Assembly (NCBI GenBank): GCA_010645155.1
Contig: CM021317.1
Location: 10,701,445 to 10,765,444, forward strand
DNA from: Tigriopus japonicus
Taxonomy: Eukaryota; Arthropoda; Copepoda; Harpacticoida; Harpacticidae
Length of the DNA stretch: 64,000 nt
Direction of reading: 5' to 3'
Position 1 is the stretch's first letter. The number at the start of each line of letters is the position of its first letter. The position numbers and the translations under genes are program-made. Under the pieces are notes generated by a model. That model worked only from the letters and a program-made list of their open reading frames with translations, was not told the origin of the DNA and did no database searches. Positions 39,470-54,100 of the stretch are shown here, one piece after another.

Positions 39470-40120
39470 TCTGAAACAAGACCGTCGACAAAAATAATAA
39501 GGTCGAATTCACTGCGAGACACGAAGGCTAGAGAAGGCAGCAGGAGAACGAGGAGGAGGAGGAGGAGCTTTTTCTCCGTCTTTTGTCGGGGAGAGGCTGA
39601 ATTGGCCGGAGAAAGAGAAAGCTACTATTCGAGACATTTGTCACTCCCAGGAGTAGAAAAAAGGCCTTAAATAAGCGGGAATATACGTATTTTGGGACAA
39701 GTGGTTTGAAGGTTGGCAATTACCATTGACAGGCCACTTGTTACGACTTTGAAGTCCACACAAATAAGAATGAATGCGACGAAGCATGGTTGTCTCTAAA
39801 AAGAGGTTAGACACTCTTCTATAGAAAAAAGACAACTTCAAAATGACGGAACAAAATGAATTGATATATTTTTCTCTATCTATAAATGTATGGATCGTTT
39901 GTATGCTTTGATGGTTATCACAGATGTACTACATTTTTGGTTTTGTTAACGTTAGTCGTCATTCGCAGAGTGGTTCTTGAATTGGGTTAAAAATATCGAC
40001 AATGCATTGGCTGGTTGATGAGAACTAGTTCACATTGGTGCATCCACCAACTCATAACAATTCAGTTGAAATCCAAACTAATAATAATAAAAACAACAAC
40101 ACATGCACACTATGGTTTGA
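39470..40120. other. interval between NDFIP and LRRK
   Basis: The 650-bp gap between two minus-strand genes must contain the 3' end of LRRK and the promoter and 5' UTR of NDFIP. The NDFIP-proximal part has a GAG-rich run near 39550 on the plus strand (CTC on the transcribed sense). No canonical AATAAA in LRRK orientation was seen right after its stop. Confidence 0.5.
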
Positions 40121-43100
40121 TTAGTCACAAAGCCAATCATCTGGCTTCCAAAGTAAAGTGGACATAATATCACTTTCCACGAGCAATTCGCCCTCTTCAC
40201 TGCTCAATCGCAATCGGCGATCGGGAACGAATCGCCCGATCAAACTTCGATATCCTTTGCCCAAAGTTACCATCAAAGGCTGTCTTGAAGCCTTGGGTGT
40301 GGGCGGAATAATCGGAATAATGGCCTGGATGCCTTCAGAGAAGGGTCGAAACACGGACAAAGGTCGCATACTGACTGCATCCACCACAACTAGACAACCC
40401 CAACTCGTTCCGATGTAGAGCTTGTTCTCAAGAATGGCCATGGACGCGATTTGGCATCGACCAGGCGAGAAATGCTCATCAATAGCGATGGTCTTTAACG
40501 ATTCGGAACTGGGGACCAACTTGGAGCAATCTAGGCGATTCTTGATGCCACGTTTATCTCCAGTTTGCCATTGGTAGATCACACTCCCGGGGTAGATTGA
40601 GGTCCAGATCAGAGATTCGTTCGAAGATCCCTTATATTCTTGTGAGATCACATGGAGTACTTCGATGTTCTCGATCACGGGATCATGGTGATTGATCACC
40701 TCTTGAGAAGTGACGATCCCATCTTTGAGCGTGAACACGGACAACGCTCCATGAGATTCCCCACACCAGATCTCGACACTCTTGCCCCGATTGATACTGG
40801 TCACACAATGGATACAAGTGGCACTGCCCAATTCCGTGATCAGAAACGTGCCCTCACAACCTTCCTCGGCTCTTGGAATCACATTGGCACAACATAAGAA
40901 CATGCGCCCGTTATGCATAGCCACACATACCCGTTGAATATCGGGCAAGTAATGGATGGATCGAACTGGGGCCGCATCCTCCAATTCGTCGGGTTCCATT
41001 TTGTAGCTGAAGATGCGCGAGTATTGTGTGGTACTGTAGGCGTGAATGAAGCCGAGATTGTCGCCAAACCAAACTGCCGAATTGTTCACCAAGCACAAAG
41101 ATGTCACATTGTGTGTGAGATTCGTTTTTAAGATGAGATGATCTTGCCAACCCAAGGGATTCACCTCTAGAACGTGAAGTTGAGGTCGCTCGTCAAAAGC
41201 CGAACTACACGTCATCCATAACTCGGTATTCTGCTTCGTGGAAAAACTCGGTACGATGGCGTGGGCACAACAGAGGCCATAGTTCAAGGCCACCACATCG
41301 ATCAGATGGAGGAACTCAGGAGCACTTGAAATCGAGACCAATTGACTGGCCGTAGGTCGATCTCGAGGCTGTTGAGACCAACACATGACCATGAGGTCAA
41401 TGAAGTAGGTGGGATAGGCCAGCTCTTTGTAAGTGATTGGAGGACGACCGCCTTCCAAGATGAGTTCCTTCACGCTTTCAAAGCCAGTGAAGGGTTGTTG
41501 AAGGGTAAGTAGCTCGTAAATGAACATGCCAAAGGAGAATGTGTCGACTTTCTCGGTGTACTCCTCTTCGCCATTGTACTTAACAATCTCAGGGGCCATG
41601 AAGCCCTCGGTGCCTCCAAAACCTTTTGTGCCAGTGGGCAAAGTGGGTCGACTGATCCCATAATCGGCCAATTTCATGTGAACGTCTTGATTAGGGCTCT
41701 TGGAAAAGGGTTCGGGCAATTGCCAGACGAGCACGTTTTCAGATTTGAGATCCCGATAGATGATGTGATGTTGATGCAGATATTCGAGAGCACGAGCAAC
41801 TTGAAGGATGATCAATTGGATGCTCTTGGCTGAGAACTTGTCGCCAAATCGCCGATATTGGGCCAGCTTTTGATCCAGAGCGCCTTGAGGAGCCAATTCC
41901 AAGACTATGGACAATGGATTGGAACAGATGCCGATCAGGGGCACAATGTGGGCGTGTTTCAAATGGATCAGGATGTTGAGCTCCTGTCGTGCTGAACAAT
42001 AGGCCTTGCAAGCGTATTGCAAAGGGTCGCGTTCCCATTTGGATCGGTTCATCTTGAATGCGGCTTCTGTGGATTCGCGAGCATTTGGACCCGGATCAAT
42101 GGGTTGGAGCATCTTCACGGCCACATTTCGATGCACATTGGATCCACGAAGTTTACACACACTTTCATACACGAATCCGAAGGCACCTCTTCCGATCAGA
42201 TCTCCTTGTTTGATGTTCTCATTGCTGATTCTCAATCGCTCGTCGAGGTCGAGGAAAACAGTATCCGGAGCGATTTGACCCAAAACAAGATCTCCGTGTT
42301 TGGGACAATGTGGATTGGTCCCTTCAAACGCCTCCAAGATGGTCTGTTCAACCAGGAAAGAATAGATTTTGTCGTCTGTCGAAGACGATCCACTCCTTTC
42401 TTGCTCTCCACCACCTTCATCTTGTTCCTTCGCTTCCACACAAACAGAGTCAGTGGTGGATTTCCTTGATCCACGGGGACTTTCTTGTCCCACCCCAGAA
42501 TCTTTATCGGAAGTGGCACTTTCTCGACTTTGATGGCGAATCTGGGCGTCTCGTTGAAGTTTATCGGGTAAGAAGCTCCAATCTTGCCACGACTGATTGT
42601 TACTCACAACCGAATTACGAGCTTTTCCTTCGGCCAAACATCGCGGACATGGGATCAATCGAGTAACTAACATCTTTCCCTCTGAAGTATGCAAGAAACG
42701 TGTGCCTAAAGATGGATACCAATCCTCCAACAACGTGTCAATATGTTCCACGGCCAAAGCAAGAAGCTGACAAACGGATTTGGGATTCGGATCCAATACA
42801 ATTGCTTGGTAACCGATGGATTCACCCTGATTAGTCGGAAGCACTGTTCGTTTGATAACTACGGTGTCTTGTGGGAGAATAACCTCCATAATCGAGGATT
42901 GCTGCGAGTCCACAGGGTTCCAACATTCTTCCAAATAAATCACCATCTCGTAATTGGAGTAGTCGTGCTGACCTTGAATCTTGTGCTGAACTTGCTTCAA
43001 ACTGAACAAGGTGGTCTCCATGTATCGTAACTCGATGCCCGTTTGCCAACACACCCATTCGGGCTTTTGATCGACGAAAATCTTGGTGAGAACTGGGTCT

Positions 43101-46100
43101 TGATTGATTTCCTCCGGGATGATGAAATAAGATCGAACTATCTCTACCACCGTATCATCGGCTAAAATTCTAGTCAACAATCGAGACCAGAAACCGGATG
43201 GGAAATAGGACATCAAACAGAGCCGATGAATAGCATGTTCGGCTTCCGATCGTCTTGTCATTTCGTAATCATTGCTATTTTCCTTGGTCTTATCTTTTCC
43301 TTCGACCACGGGTCCAGAAATCTTCAGCTTCCCACCTTTCAACAACTGACGAGCAGGGACCGATCTACTCCGATTATAAGACTTATCATGACCTGAAGTT
43401 GTACCACTTGAAGTCGAGGCAATTTGATGACCAGCCCGACGACCTCGGAAACCCCAACCTCGACTCCGAACGGCGATTTTCACTCTTAAATCCATCCCGG
43501 GCAATCCACTCCTCATTTGCTGCTCTGTGGGCAATAGAGATGGGATCAGCAAAGTTCGACTGTCCCATGTGAGGGCCACTTCGAATTTGTTCAAGAGATT
43601 CACGATGTAAGATTTGGCGGTGACCGAGATCGATGCCGACGACTTGAACACGTGTCGAAGGTCCTCTAATCGCATGACTCCGTTCTTGGCAAACGGATTG
43701 ATCTCGCGGATGGTGACCACGTGTGAAAGGATATCACAGAGCCACTGCGGGTCAAGAAAATACAGATCCCGGAGGGTGGCATCGTCGTAGTGAAGGAGGA
43801 GACCGTTCTCATGGAGGAATTTCGTAGCTTGATTGAGTTCGGTGTTGTCCCGAAACTTCAAATGGAATCGCTTCTCGAGCTCCAGATTGATGGTCTCTTC
43901 GAATTGTTCCTGATTGAGCACAGGATCCGAACCTTGAGCCTTGAGTTCTGAACTCAATGCCGCGATGAGATCCTCCAAGGCCAAATATGTCGCCGGAATC
44001 TTTTGCTCAAGTAATCGCGTTTTACTTCCTGGACTTTTCAGATTGAACGCCGTCTCGTAGAGGAGATTGGCCAGGATCCGCACGTTGAATTTGGTCTTGC
44101 AACTGATTTCAATCGAGTCCAAAACTCGTGGTAGACCGCACTTTTCGGGATCAGAGATATTGATGAATCGGCCGCGAATTTTCTGCTGGAGATACTCTGA
44201 GAAACTCGGCGGAAACTCGTCTTTAACCACATCATAATGAGTTCCCACGATGATGACCGGGCTATTGGGTGCTCGTGCCTGGATATTGATGAGCCATTGC
44301 ATGATCTCATTCACTCCACGCTCGCCGTCTGTTATCTTCCAAACCACTAGATAAAGACTTCGTTTGGACAGGAAATACTGGTGAGTGGCGTAGTATTCGG
44401 TTTGCCCCCCAAAATCCCAAGTTCGGAACACAACCGGTCCAAAAGAGGGTTGTCCGCGTTCTGCTCGTTTTTCAAAGGTCCAATCCCCAATATCCACACC
44501 CACGGTTGAGATGGACACGCCCTTTCCGGTTTTCATATTGATGTTCTTGTTGCCCATTCGTTTGGCCCAATGTTCCATGGGTTTCCTCCGAAAAGAGGAG
44601 CCGCTTTCTTGTCGAAGTTGCTCCAAAAGAGTGGTTTTGCCGATGCCTTGGATTCCAACCACCATCAGTTTGATTCGAGCGTATGGTTTGGAGTTCTCGA
44701 GAACCGATCTGAGGTAACCAATGATGTCTGACGTTTTGTACGCTTTGGAGGACGTCATCGTGAGCAAAGGTTCTTGCAACGAGCATCCCGTCGTGTTCAA
44801 GTTCCACAATCTGAAATTGTTGCCATACAAGATTGATGAAGATATTGAAAAAGTAAGGGTACGGTGTTCTTACTTGTTTAGCAAGCCCATTTGTGGGGGC
44901 AATTCCGTAACCTTGGTGTTGCCACTGATGTTGAGCACGGATAGATTGACAAGATCATTCAAAGTGGATGGAATGGAATGAATCTCGTTATTGCTCACGT
45001 CCAACATGCTCAACGCTGGGAACACAATACGATAACTCTTCAGATTCGACATCACGATGTTCCGATCACCGGGTGTGGGTTCAGATATCCCGGCATTGTC
45101 CTCGGAATTTTGACTTCCCGACGTGTCCAAATCGCCGCGAGAATAGATATTGATGTAGGTCAAAGCATTGCCACTCAAAATCAAAGTGCGCAAATTCTCG
45201 AGTCTCGGGTGTTTCTTGTGCACACAAGCATTGATCTTGGCCACACTTTGGCGTTGCATCATCCGTGAGAATTTCTTGTTCGGATTCGGATCCTCGTCAA
45301 CTTGAGGTTGTTCCACCAACGAGTAACAATAGTTGTCATTGAATGCAAGTCGACTGGTCTCGCCCAGCCAATCGTTGATTAGATTATTGGACAGGTCCAA
45401 ATGCTTGATGGACTGCGGGTAATTGGAGATGGCCCCCGATTTGCTTAGAGAATTGAAGGCAAGATTGAGTCTAGCCAAACTTGGACACAAGCAACTGAGA
45501 CATCGAGGCACCACTGTGAATGAATTGTGAGCGAGATTCAGGCTCATCAAACATGAGGATTCTTCATTGGCATCCTTGATGTCGGAGCTCACTCGATCCA
45601 CCACATCTACACAACCTGACCAAAGATTTAAGTGTCGAACTTCAGACTTTTCCAGGCATTTTCGCTTTTCTGCATTGGATTGCTTCGACGATGACGAGTC
45701 ATCATCCGTGTTGGATTGATATTCGCCACTGAGATTGGGATTCATTTCGTCAATGTCGCTATCTGTTTCAGCTAGTGATAAATCCGAGATGGATGATGAA
45801 TCTTTCGCTTGGTGTGATGTCGAGCACGTGGGTGAGTTGTTATCGTCGTCCTCTTTCAATGGAAATCGAGTCCCAGGAAGTTCTGACAAAAGGTTAAAGG
45901 AGAGATTGAGCTCTTTGAGTTTGGAGGCAGACCACAATTCGTAGGGCAAGAACTGAAGTTTGTTGTTGGACACATCCAGACACATCAAAGACGGTAAACT
46001 GAACATGGCGGCGGGAAGAGTTTCCAATCGGTTATCTTGCAATTGGATCTCTTCCAACCAAGGACAAGAATACAACGAGGATCGGGCACTTCTCAAAGCG

Positions 46101-48906
46101 CTCAGGCCAATTTTCCGATGAACGTTCGAGGGTAACGTATCCAATTTGTTTTGGGCCAAATTGAGGAACTTCAAACTCTGCATGGACCAAATACAATCGG
46201 GGATATCTGTGAGCTGGTTGTTGGACAAATCCAATCGCGTGACAGCATGAATAGCCGAGAATTGAAATTTGGGACTGAGTTTCAGCTTGGGATTGAGTCG
46301 CATTGTAGCATCGATGATATACTGCTCGGATATGGTATGGAGATACCCTCCCTGATTGTGCCAATTGATCATCACGGATGTGGAGGGAAAGATCGAGCTA
46401 TACGCGAGACTAGAGGCCAGACCCTTGGCGAACGAGTGATGGCTGTGGTTAAAGTCGGTAATCCCTTTCTTGTTGATCTCGTTCTCCACGTCATGATTGG
46501 CCTTAAGACTCAACAGTTTGGACACAATCACATCATCCTTGTGCTGGAGGGCGATATACAAGGCCTTGTTATCGTCGTCTCGAGCCGAGTATTTGAGAAG
46601 TAGGTCAATCATGCCCATGTCACGGTTCTTACAGGCCTCCACCAAGGCCGTGGAGCCTCGGAAATAGAATTGCTCATCGAAAGTGAACGATGTCATGGAA
46701 GTGAGGTCGCCCTCATTGGCATAGATCACGAGATTCGGATTGGCACCGGCTCTCAACATGCGACTGACAATGGTATGCTCACGGCGTTTCACGGCATGGT
46801 GTAAAGCGGTCTCTTGGCCGTTATTGCAATACAAATCCAAGTCCACGGGGTTCCACCATTTTTCATCCTCGGCTAAGAGGGAATCGTCGTTTTGACTTCC
46901 ACCCCCACGAAGTTTAGAGATCAGCGCTTGGATCCCGGTCACTTTGGCCTTCTTCTGCAGACTCTCAAGACTCATATCGTCTTGACTTTGACTCACAGGG
47001 GGTGCTGAACTACTCGAGGCATTTCCATCTGAGGCCGTGACTTTTCGAGCACGAACTCGCATGCTCAAAAGGGTATCTACAATTTTCTGATTGCCGATGC
47101 AACACGCCAGATATAAGACACTCTGACCCGTCACATCGCACTGGTTCACGTCAAAGGCCAAATCGTAGGACCATTGGCCAGTTTTGTCCCGGAAAGTTCG
47201 CAACAACTCGGATCGAAACGGGTACTTGAGGAGGATCTCGAAAATGGAGCTGTGGCCGTTAATGCAGGCAGCATGAAGTGGACTCCATTGCTCGACCGTG
47301 AGAACTTGGATCAACTTGGGAAATCGTCGAAGTAGCAGCTCAACCACGTCTTTATGTCCATTGTAAGCGGCTATGTAGAGCGGCGTGTATTTGGTGACGG
47401 GATGGCTGCGTCCGTCCGCACCGCGCTCAATGAGATACTGGACCAAATCCCGATGACCGTATTCACTGGCTTTGAAGAGCAAGGTGTTGCTGCCACTACT
47501 CGCATGGTTGACTAACGCTGAGACCGTAGGAGCGTCCAAAGGGTCGATCACGGCTCTTAAAGCGGCCAAATCTCCGGCCACACAACTCGAGCGTAACGTT
47601 TGAAGCAAGGCCAGACGCTCTTCTTCTTGAGCATGAGCCCTTTCTCGCAGAACCTGAAGACAAGAAATGCAGAAAATGACAAGGAACGAATTGAAATCAA
47701 ATAGGGTTTCTTTTCGTGATAATGACAATGACATGAAAATCGTTGTCACATTACGGAGCTAAAAATGGTTTTGGCCAAGTCAGGCAACACTAATCAAAGT
47801 TTAACTAAAACTTTCAGGGTAATCTTTCAAATTTCTCACAACAGAAATCACTCATTGCATCGTTGTTCATTACATCTCCTTTCTTTTTCAATTTTGTTAT
47901 TGATGATTAGAAACCTTTTTCCAATCTTTTTGTTTTGCTAATGCGCTTTTTATTCATGTTCTCCAAAGTCATGAATCGTTTTCATTCATTCTTTTCTTAA
48001 AATCAGGGTTGGACAGGTTTTTAACGCTATCTCTTGGCCAGAGTTGTCAAGATCTGCTGGTTGGTTGACCTAATATATGACAAAATCATCAATTACCAAT
48101 CATGCGGTGTTTTAGTTATTCCTTGCATTCTATATTTTAACAGATATAGGGAGGAAAATAATTCCAAACCTTCCATTAAATCTATGAATCCGCCATTGGG
48201 TGTTTCGAAGTGATTGTCCTGATCAACAAAAAATGTGCCGTCATCGCATTCATTACGAATTGATTGATTATTCATGACTGGACCCATTGAGATTATGAAT
48301 ATTCTCTCCTACCTGGACGCATTTCTCGTGATGGCCTTTCTCCGCCAAATCCAAGGCCGTCAAGCCCATCTGATCTCTCAGGAGTAAATTAGCGCCCGCC
48401 TGGGCCAAAATCCGGGCATTATGGGCGTGTCCGTGCTCGGCCGCTACGTGCAACGGCGTACGTCCTTCGCCCTTGACCCCGCACAACGCATCGACCTCCG
48501 CTCCGGCCGCCAAAAGGATGGCCAAACATCGCGAGGCCGGATTGGTGGCCGCGGCGTGCAAAGCCGTGCGCCCCAACGAATCACGGGCGTCCAAGCACGA
48601 GCGCTCTTCGCCGTGCAACAAATCCGTCAGCAGTTCGCCATTGTCCCAAAGAGCGGCCACGTGCAGCAACCTGAAATGAAATAAAAACGGGACCGTGTCA
48701 TCGGTGAAAAGCGATTTCCAAGGACATTCAGTGACTGGGATATCAGGGATTGGATTCGTACGAACCTTCCGGGAAAATCCTCGACTTCCACCAAGGATTC
48801 CATGACTGATTAGGGCCGGTTGAACTTTGACATATCCAATGGAGCGCCGCAGAGAAGGGGTTGATGTCGGAGGATGAATCTTAGGGTGTGGGGTGGTTGA
48901 TTCCAT
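40121..48906 (-). CDS. Lrrk: leucine-rich repeat ROCO kinase, LRRK1-like
   Basis: Three exons (48906-48313, 47653-44874, 44810-40121) join in frame (junctions phase 0 and phase 2) to about 2,687 residues, larger than human LRRK1 or LRRK2. Order: ankyrin repeats (about 80-600; for example GRTALHAAA and GRTPLHVAAEHGH), leucine-rich repeats (about 655-1120), ROC GTPase with P-loop GIQGIGKT (1177-1184), DFGG and GTHYD, then COR (YFLDPQWL). The kinase has GRGAFGFVYE (from 1998), VAVK, catalytic D2145 in YRDLKSENVLVW, and DYG (2174-2176) in place of DFG, typical of LRRKs. A beta-propeller-like C-terminus ends it. LRRKs phosphorylate Rab GTPases on endolysosomal membranes. Kinase wording (LKSxNxLVW, DYGISR) is nearer LRRK1. 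The first 78 residues are uncertain: an acceptor-like TTTCAG at 48671 could mean another 5' exon, but no phase-2 donor nearby fits. Confidence 0.93.
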
Positions 48907-51115
48907 TCATGGTCTTCTCTTCGCTCGTTGGAATGGACAATTTCTCTTGATCTTTTCCTTCGTCTGCTCTGTTTATTTTGGGGAGGTCAGGGTGGCCAAA
49001 TTGGGCACTGTTGGGGCTGGGCGATGCAGCTATGATTGACGGCGATATGGACAGTTTCCGCCTAGGGTAAATGGATTGGTATGCGTGAAGTAGTGTGGAT
49101 GGTGGTGGAGTACGATGGTTAGTGATTTCCATCACGTTTACGTCAACCGCAAACCGCAATCCGACGTCGAGCGTTCACCGATCGACAGACGGAGATAAAT
49201 AAATAGAGAATGAAGGAGGCTCGAATTAGGAGATGCCATAGGAAAAGTCGATGAAAGTCAGCGGTTGTGTACGGACTCTGATTGAATGATAAAAAATAAA
49301 ATGTGGCATGGTCAATTCTTTAGACACCGGGTGGCGAATCGAATCAGATTGTATGGAATGGATTAGGAGGGATTGACGTCGGCGTCACCTCGCGTTGTTC
49401 ACATTTCAGTGCTACATTCGCCGTCGCAAAAACCGAACTCGGATGAACTACTAGTGTTGAGCCGAAGATGCTTCAACGAGTGATAGATCGAAGACAACTG
49501 AGCTATGAATTTTAGACTAATGAGTAATGACCCATGACTGACGGAACCAGAGGCACCTACAAGCATTAAAGCAAAAAGCTTGGAGTAAAAGTCAATCTTG
49601 TTCCAATAAAAACAAAAACTGCAACGCACCAAAAGACACCATACGGAGAAAATTGTAAAAGAACGATTACTCGCAACAAGGTATATTACTTTCGGTTACT
49701 TAATGGTCACTTTTTTACATTAAGTACTGAAATTAAAAGCGCCAAAACAAGCTATTAAAATATTTGTTGGCCATTTTTGTTTTCGGAATTTCAGTGCGGA
49801 GCTAGACTGTTTTTTTGCAAGAAAAGAAAAGAATGGCGCAAAACCCCAATTATTATTCGGCAAAATTCCTAACAAGAAAGGATATTCAAAGAACAAAACG
49901 ATAACAAGAGGGCATTTTCGGATCAAATCCACGTTATGATATGGTTTCCTCAAATACATAAGACATCTGAAAAACAAGATATAACCCTCTGCTTTGTTTT
50001 CTATGAACAAACGAATTTGTTACAGAAGTACCATTTTACCACAGACCATATAATGGTTAGACCTCACTTTGTGCGAGAAAAAGGGGGACAACTTTGCTTC
50101 ATCAGCTGGTACATAACACTACACCCTAAAATGGTGGGAATTTCAAACTTTTCAAAGTTTTGCCAGCGTGGCCAAATCTTGAACAAACTCAACCTACCGT
50201 ACGTACTTTGTTCTCGACGCGAGCGAGCGTCGTTACTTCTGAGCACGCGGTCGCCCTGAGAATTTGAAGCTAGCGCAGCTAGGCCAAGTGGTGTCGCTTT
50301 TTTCTCGCCGACGGAACGAGCCAATGCGACATCTAGTCATTATATGATCTGTGCATTTTACGTGGATTGACAGTCACAACGAAGAAGCGGGCGCAAAAAT
50401 GTTTGATTTGAAAGATGAATGATTGAACTCCATCAGTATATTTGACCGAGTGGCCTCGGTTGATATCCGGGCCCTAATTTTTCGCTAGACTTCTTCTCCC
50501 GGCCTCATCTGAATAATTTCTCCGCCAGGGAATTTGCGCTTAGCCTATTCTGCCCGAATTTATTTACGTTTGTCACTGAGCGCCAGGCAGTCCAGCCTCT
50601 AGGCTTCTTTTCCAGGGTGTCTTTGCCCGTGTCTTTCTTTTATCACGCGTCATACGAGTAATAAATGGGCAGCTAAAACAATTCTACGTTCAAAAAAAAT
50701 AATTCATCACTACAAACTATCTCCATCCCGACATAGAGCTCTAAAAGCGTCCCATTTCAATTTGTAACAAAAAAAATTTCACCCCAAATAAACCGCCCTG
50801 AATTTAAAGAGCCCAATCTCCGGCAGCCTTTTCCGCCTGAGGTCCGGCTGTCTTGGTTAGGACGCTGTTTTTCAGCTGATGCGGTTCGGCCGTCATGAAG
50901 TGAGTGATGAGCACGGAAAGCCAACGTTGTGCGTGGACCAACATCCCAATCCATTTATTCATTCTACGGTCTTAGGTTTGATTGATTTCGTGAACATTAG
51001 AACTTTGGGAGGGATCAGGCCCGGTCCTTTGAATCGCGAGAGACCCATTACCACCGGGGCATTGATTGACTGAGTGATTGATCGATTCCGCCCAGAGCTC
51101 CTCCTCTAAAGCACC
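48907..51115. other. divergent intergenic region between LRRK and SF3B1
   Basis: The 2.2-kb interval should hold both promoters. A minus-strand frame of 83 codons (ATG at 49132, stop near 48881) overlaps the proposed LRRK start in another frame and could be an upstream ORF. A palindrome CGACGC/GCGTCG lies near 50215. CpG density rises at 50,480-51,060 ahead of SF3B1. No other gene was recognised. Confidence 0.5.
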
Positions 51116-54100
51116 ATGGCTCAACCCACCAAATCTAAAGAAGGTGAGACACCTCTGGAAGCCTAGAACAATCTCAGATGAACTACTTCAATGACCCAAT
51201 CCCATCGAAAAGAACTTTCCGACCCGTCCTATGATTTTTGTCTAGTAATACTATCTATTTCTCCGCAGTTTCGTTTCAACTAGCACAACGTCAAGTAATT
51301 ATTTGATTGGCTACATAATCTTAAAGCCCTTTTTCTAGGCTCAATTGGATAGCCAATTCCCGCATTTCCGAATTTACAAAATTTGATTGCCCTTTAAAGG
51401 GGAATGATGTATGTATCTAACCTTGTAGTCGGGAGCTTTTGGCTTCGGTTAAGGACCCTTTTGGTCCATCTCACAAACCAATTTCTCTCCCGTGATATTT
51501 AAAGTAATTAGACGAATCGGTTGGAGAGATTTGTAATGAAACGGAGGATAGACAAATGGCTAGGACGTCTTTAAAGTATGTCGATGAACCTCGATCTATC
51601 AAGTGGATTTTGATGATCATAGGAGTTATTTTTTTTCAGTTCTCTCTCTAGCTAATCGTTTTGATCAACGTGTCGTCAGAATGTTCCAATGTCTCAAGGG
51701 TTGAGAATCATCGACCTTCATGAAAGCATTTAATTTTTGCAGCCTTCGAAAATGAACTCCTAGCCGTTCGAGCGGCCCGTCAATCGCTGTTGGATACCGA
51801 AAATCAACCCGTGGAGCCGGCCGAAAAACAACCCGATCCCGATCGTCGCATCGGTCTCACCGAAGTGGGCGTGTTCGATGGTGACATTTATTCGGGCGAG
51901 AAGAGCAAATTCGAAGGCTACCACACCTCTCTCGCGCTCAATGACGATGCCGATGAGGACGAATCGGGGCCGGCTTTGGGCCCCAAACGCGCCACTTACA
52001 CCGCTCCCCAAGCCATTTTGTGCGACAATCAACGGCAAGCTGAACGCGAAGAAGCCGACCCATTTGCCGCCCATCAACGGCCCAAGATCGTGGATCGCGA
52101 GGATGAATACCGACGCAAACGGAGCCAACAGATCATCTCGCCCGTGCGTTTGGATCCGTTTGCCAATGGCGGAGCCACGCCCGATGTTGGATCTCGCGGT
52201 TATGCCGATGTCATGCGTGAGCAACAACTTCGACACACCGAAGCCGATCTTAATCGACAGATGAAAGACCGAGCCAAGGAAGGCACTCTCAAAGTGGTAG
52301 ACACCAATATCTCCCAAGGAGTTCGCACCGCTCCTAAACGACGAGGCCGTTGGGACGTCACCACCGATGAAACCCCCAGTAAAAAAGTTACAGGCACACC
52401 CAGTGCCGGTGACGCACCGGCCACACCCGCCCATTTGGGTCAGTGGGACGCTACGCCCGGGCGTCGTGATCCGGGTTCTGAAACACCGAGTGGGACCACT
52501 CCCGCTCAACGCATGTGGGATCCTACCCCGGCCCATACTTCCACCACACCCGGACGGGACGCCCCAGGGGCCGCCACTCCCGGGGGTGCCACGCCCGGAG
52601 GTCGTCGAAACCGATGGGATGAAACGCCCAGAACGGAGCGAGAAACACCCGGACATGGCGCTGGTTGGGCCGAAACGCCTCGGACCGATCGAGGAGGTGG
52701 CACCGACAAGACGATTTCGGACACGCCTGGCGGAGGAAAACGCCGGTCCCGTTGGGATGAGACTCCTGGAGCCACGCCCTCGGGTGCTACTCCGGTGGCT
52801 GGCAATGCTACTCCGGGTGGAGTGACGCCCAGTATGACGCCAGGCGGCTTGACTCCCGGAGGTATGACGCCCATGGGCATGACTCCGATGAGTGGAGCCA
52901 CACCCTCAATGATGACTCCATCCGGCGCTACACCCATGGGTCAAAAAGCCATGGGCATGGCCACGCCTAGTCCGGCTCAGTTGCAATCCATGACCCCCGA
53001 GCAACTTCAGGCATATCGATGGGAAAAGGAGATTGACGATCGCAACCGTCCTTTGTCCGATGAGGAGCTCGATCAAATGTTCCCGCCCGGTTATAAGGTG
53101 TTGCCACCTCCGGCGGGTTATATTCCTATTCGAACGCCCGCTCGTAAACTTACGGCCACGCCCACGCCCATGATGGGACAGACGCCCACGGGTTTCTACA
53201 TGCAACCCGAGACGCCGGATAGAAACAAGTTTGCCGATACTCAGCCCAAGGGCCAAAACCTTCCCTTCCTCAAACCCGAAGACGCCCAATATTTTGACAA
53301 GCTTTTGGTGGACGTGGACGAAGATACGCTGACCCCTGAAGAGCAGAAGGAACGCGACATCATGACCCTGTTATTGAAGATCAAAAATGGCACGCCTCCA
53401 ATGCGAAAATCCGCTCTGAGACGCATTACGGACAAAGCTCGTGAATTTGGAGCAGGGCCTCTCTTCAATCAAATCCTGCCCCTCCTGATGTCGCCCACAT
53501 TGGAAGATCAAGAACGTCATTTGTTGGTGAAAGTCATCGATCGCATTCTCTACAAGTTGGACGATCTCGTTCGACCTTACGTTCACAAGATTCTCGTGGT
53601 CATTGAACCATTGCTCATCGACGAAGACTACTATGCACGAGTGGAAGGACGAGAGATTATCTCGAATTTGGCCAAAGCCGCGGGTCTGGCTACCATGATC
53701 TCCACCATGAGACCGGATATTGACAATATTGACGAGTACGTTAGAAATACAACGGCTCGAGCGTTTGCCGTGGTGGCTTCCTCATTGGGAATACCATCTT
53801 TGCTCCCGTTCTTGAAGGCTGTCTGCAAGTCCAAGAAGTCCTGGCAAGCTCGCCATACAGGCATCAAGATTGTGCAGCAAATTGCCATTCTCATGGGGTG
53901 CGCTATCTTGCCGCATCTTCGCTCTTTGGTCGATATCATTGAGCACGGTTTGGTGGACGAGCAACAGAAGGTTCGAACCATCACAGCCTTGGCATTGGCT
54001 GCTCTTTCTGAGGCTGCTGCTCCCTATGGTATCGAATCTTTCGATTCCGTGTTGAAGCCGCTCTGGAAAGGTATTCGAACCCATCGAGGTAAAGGTCTGG

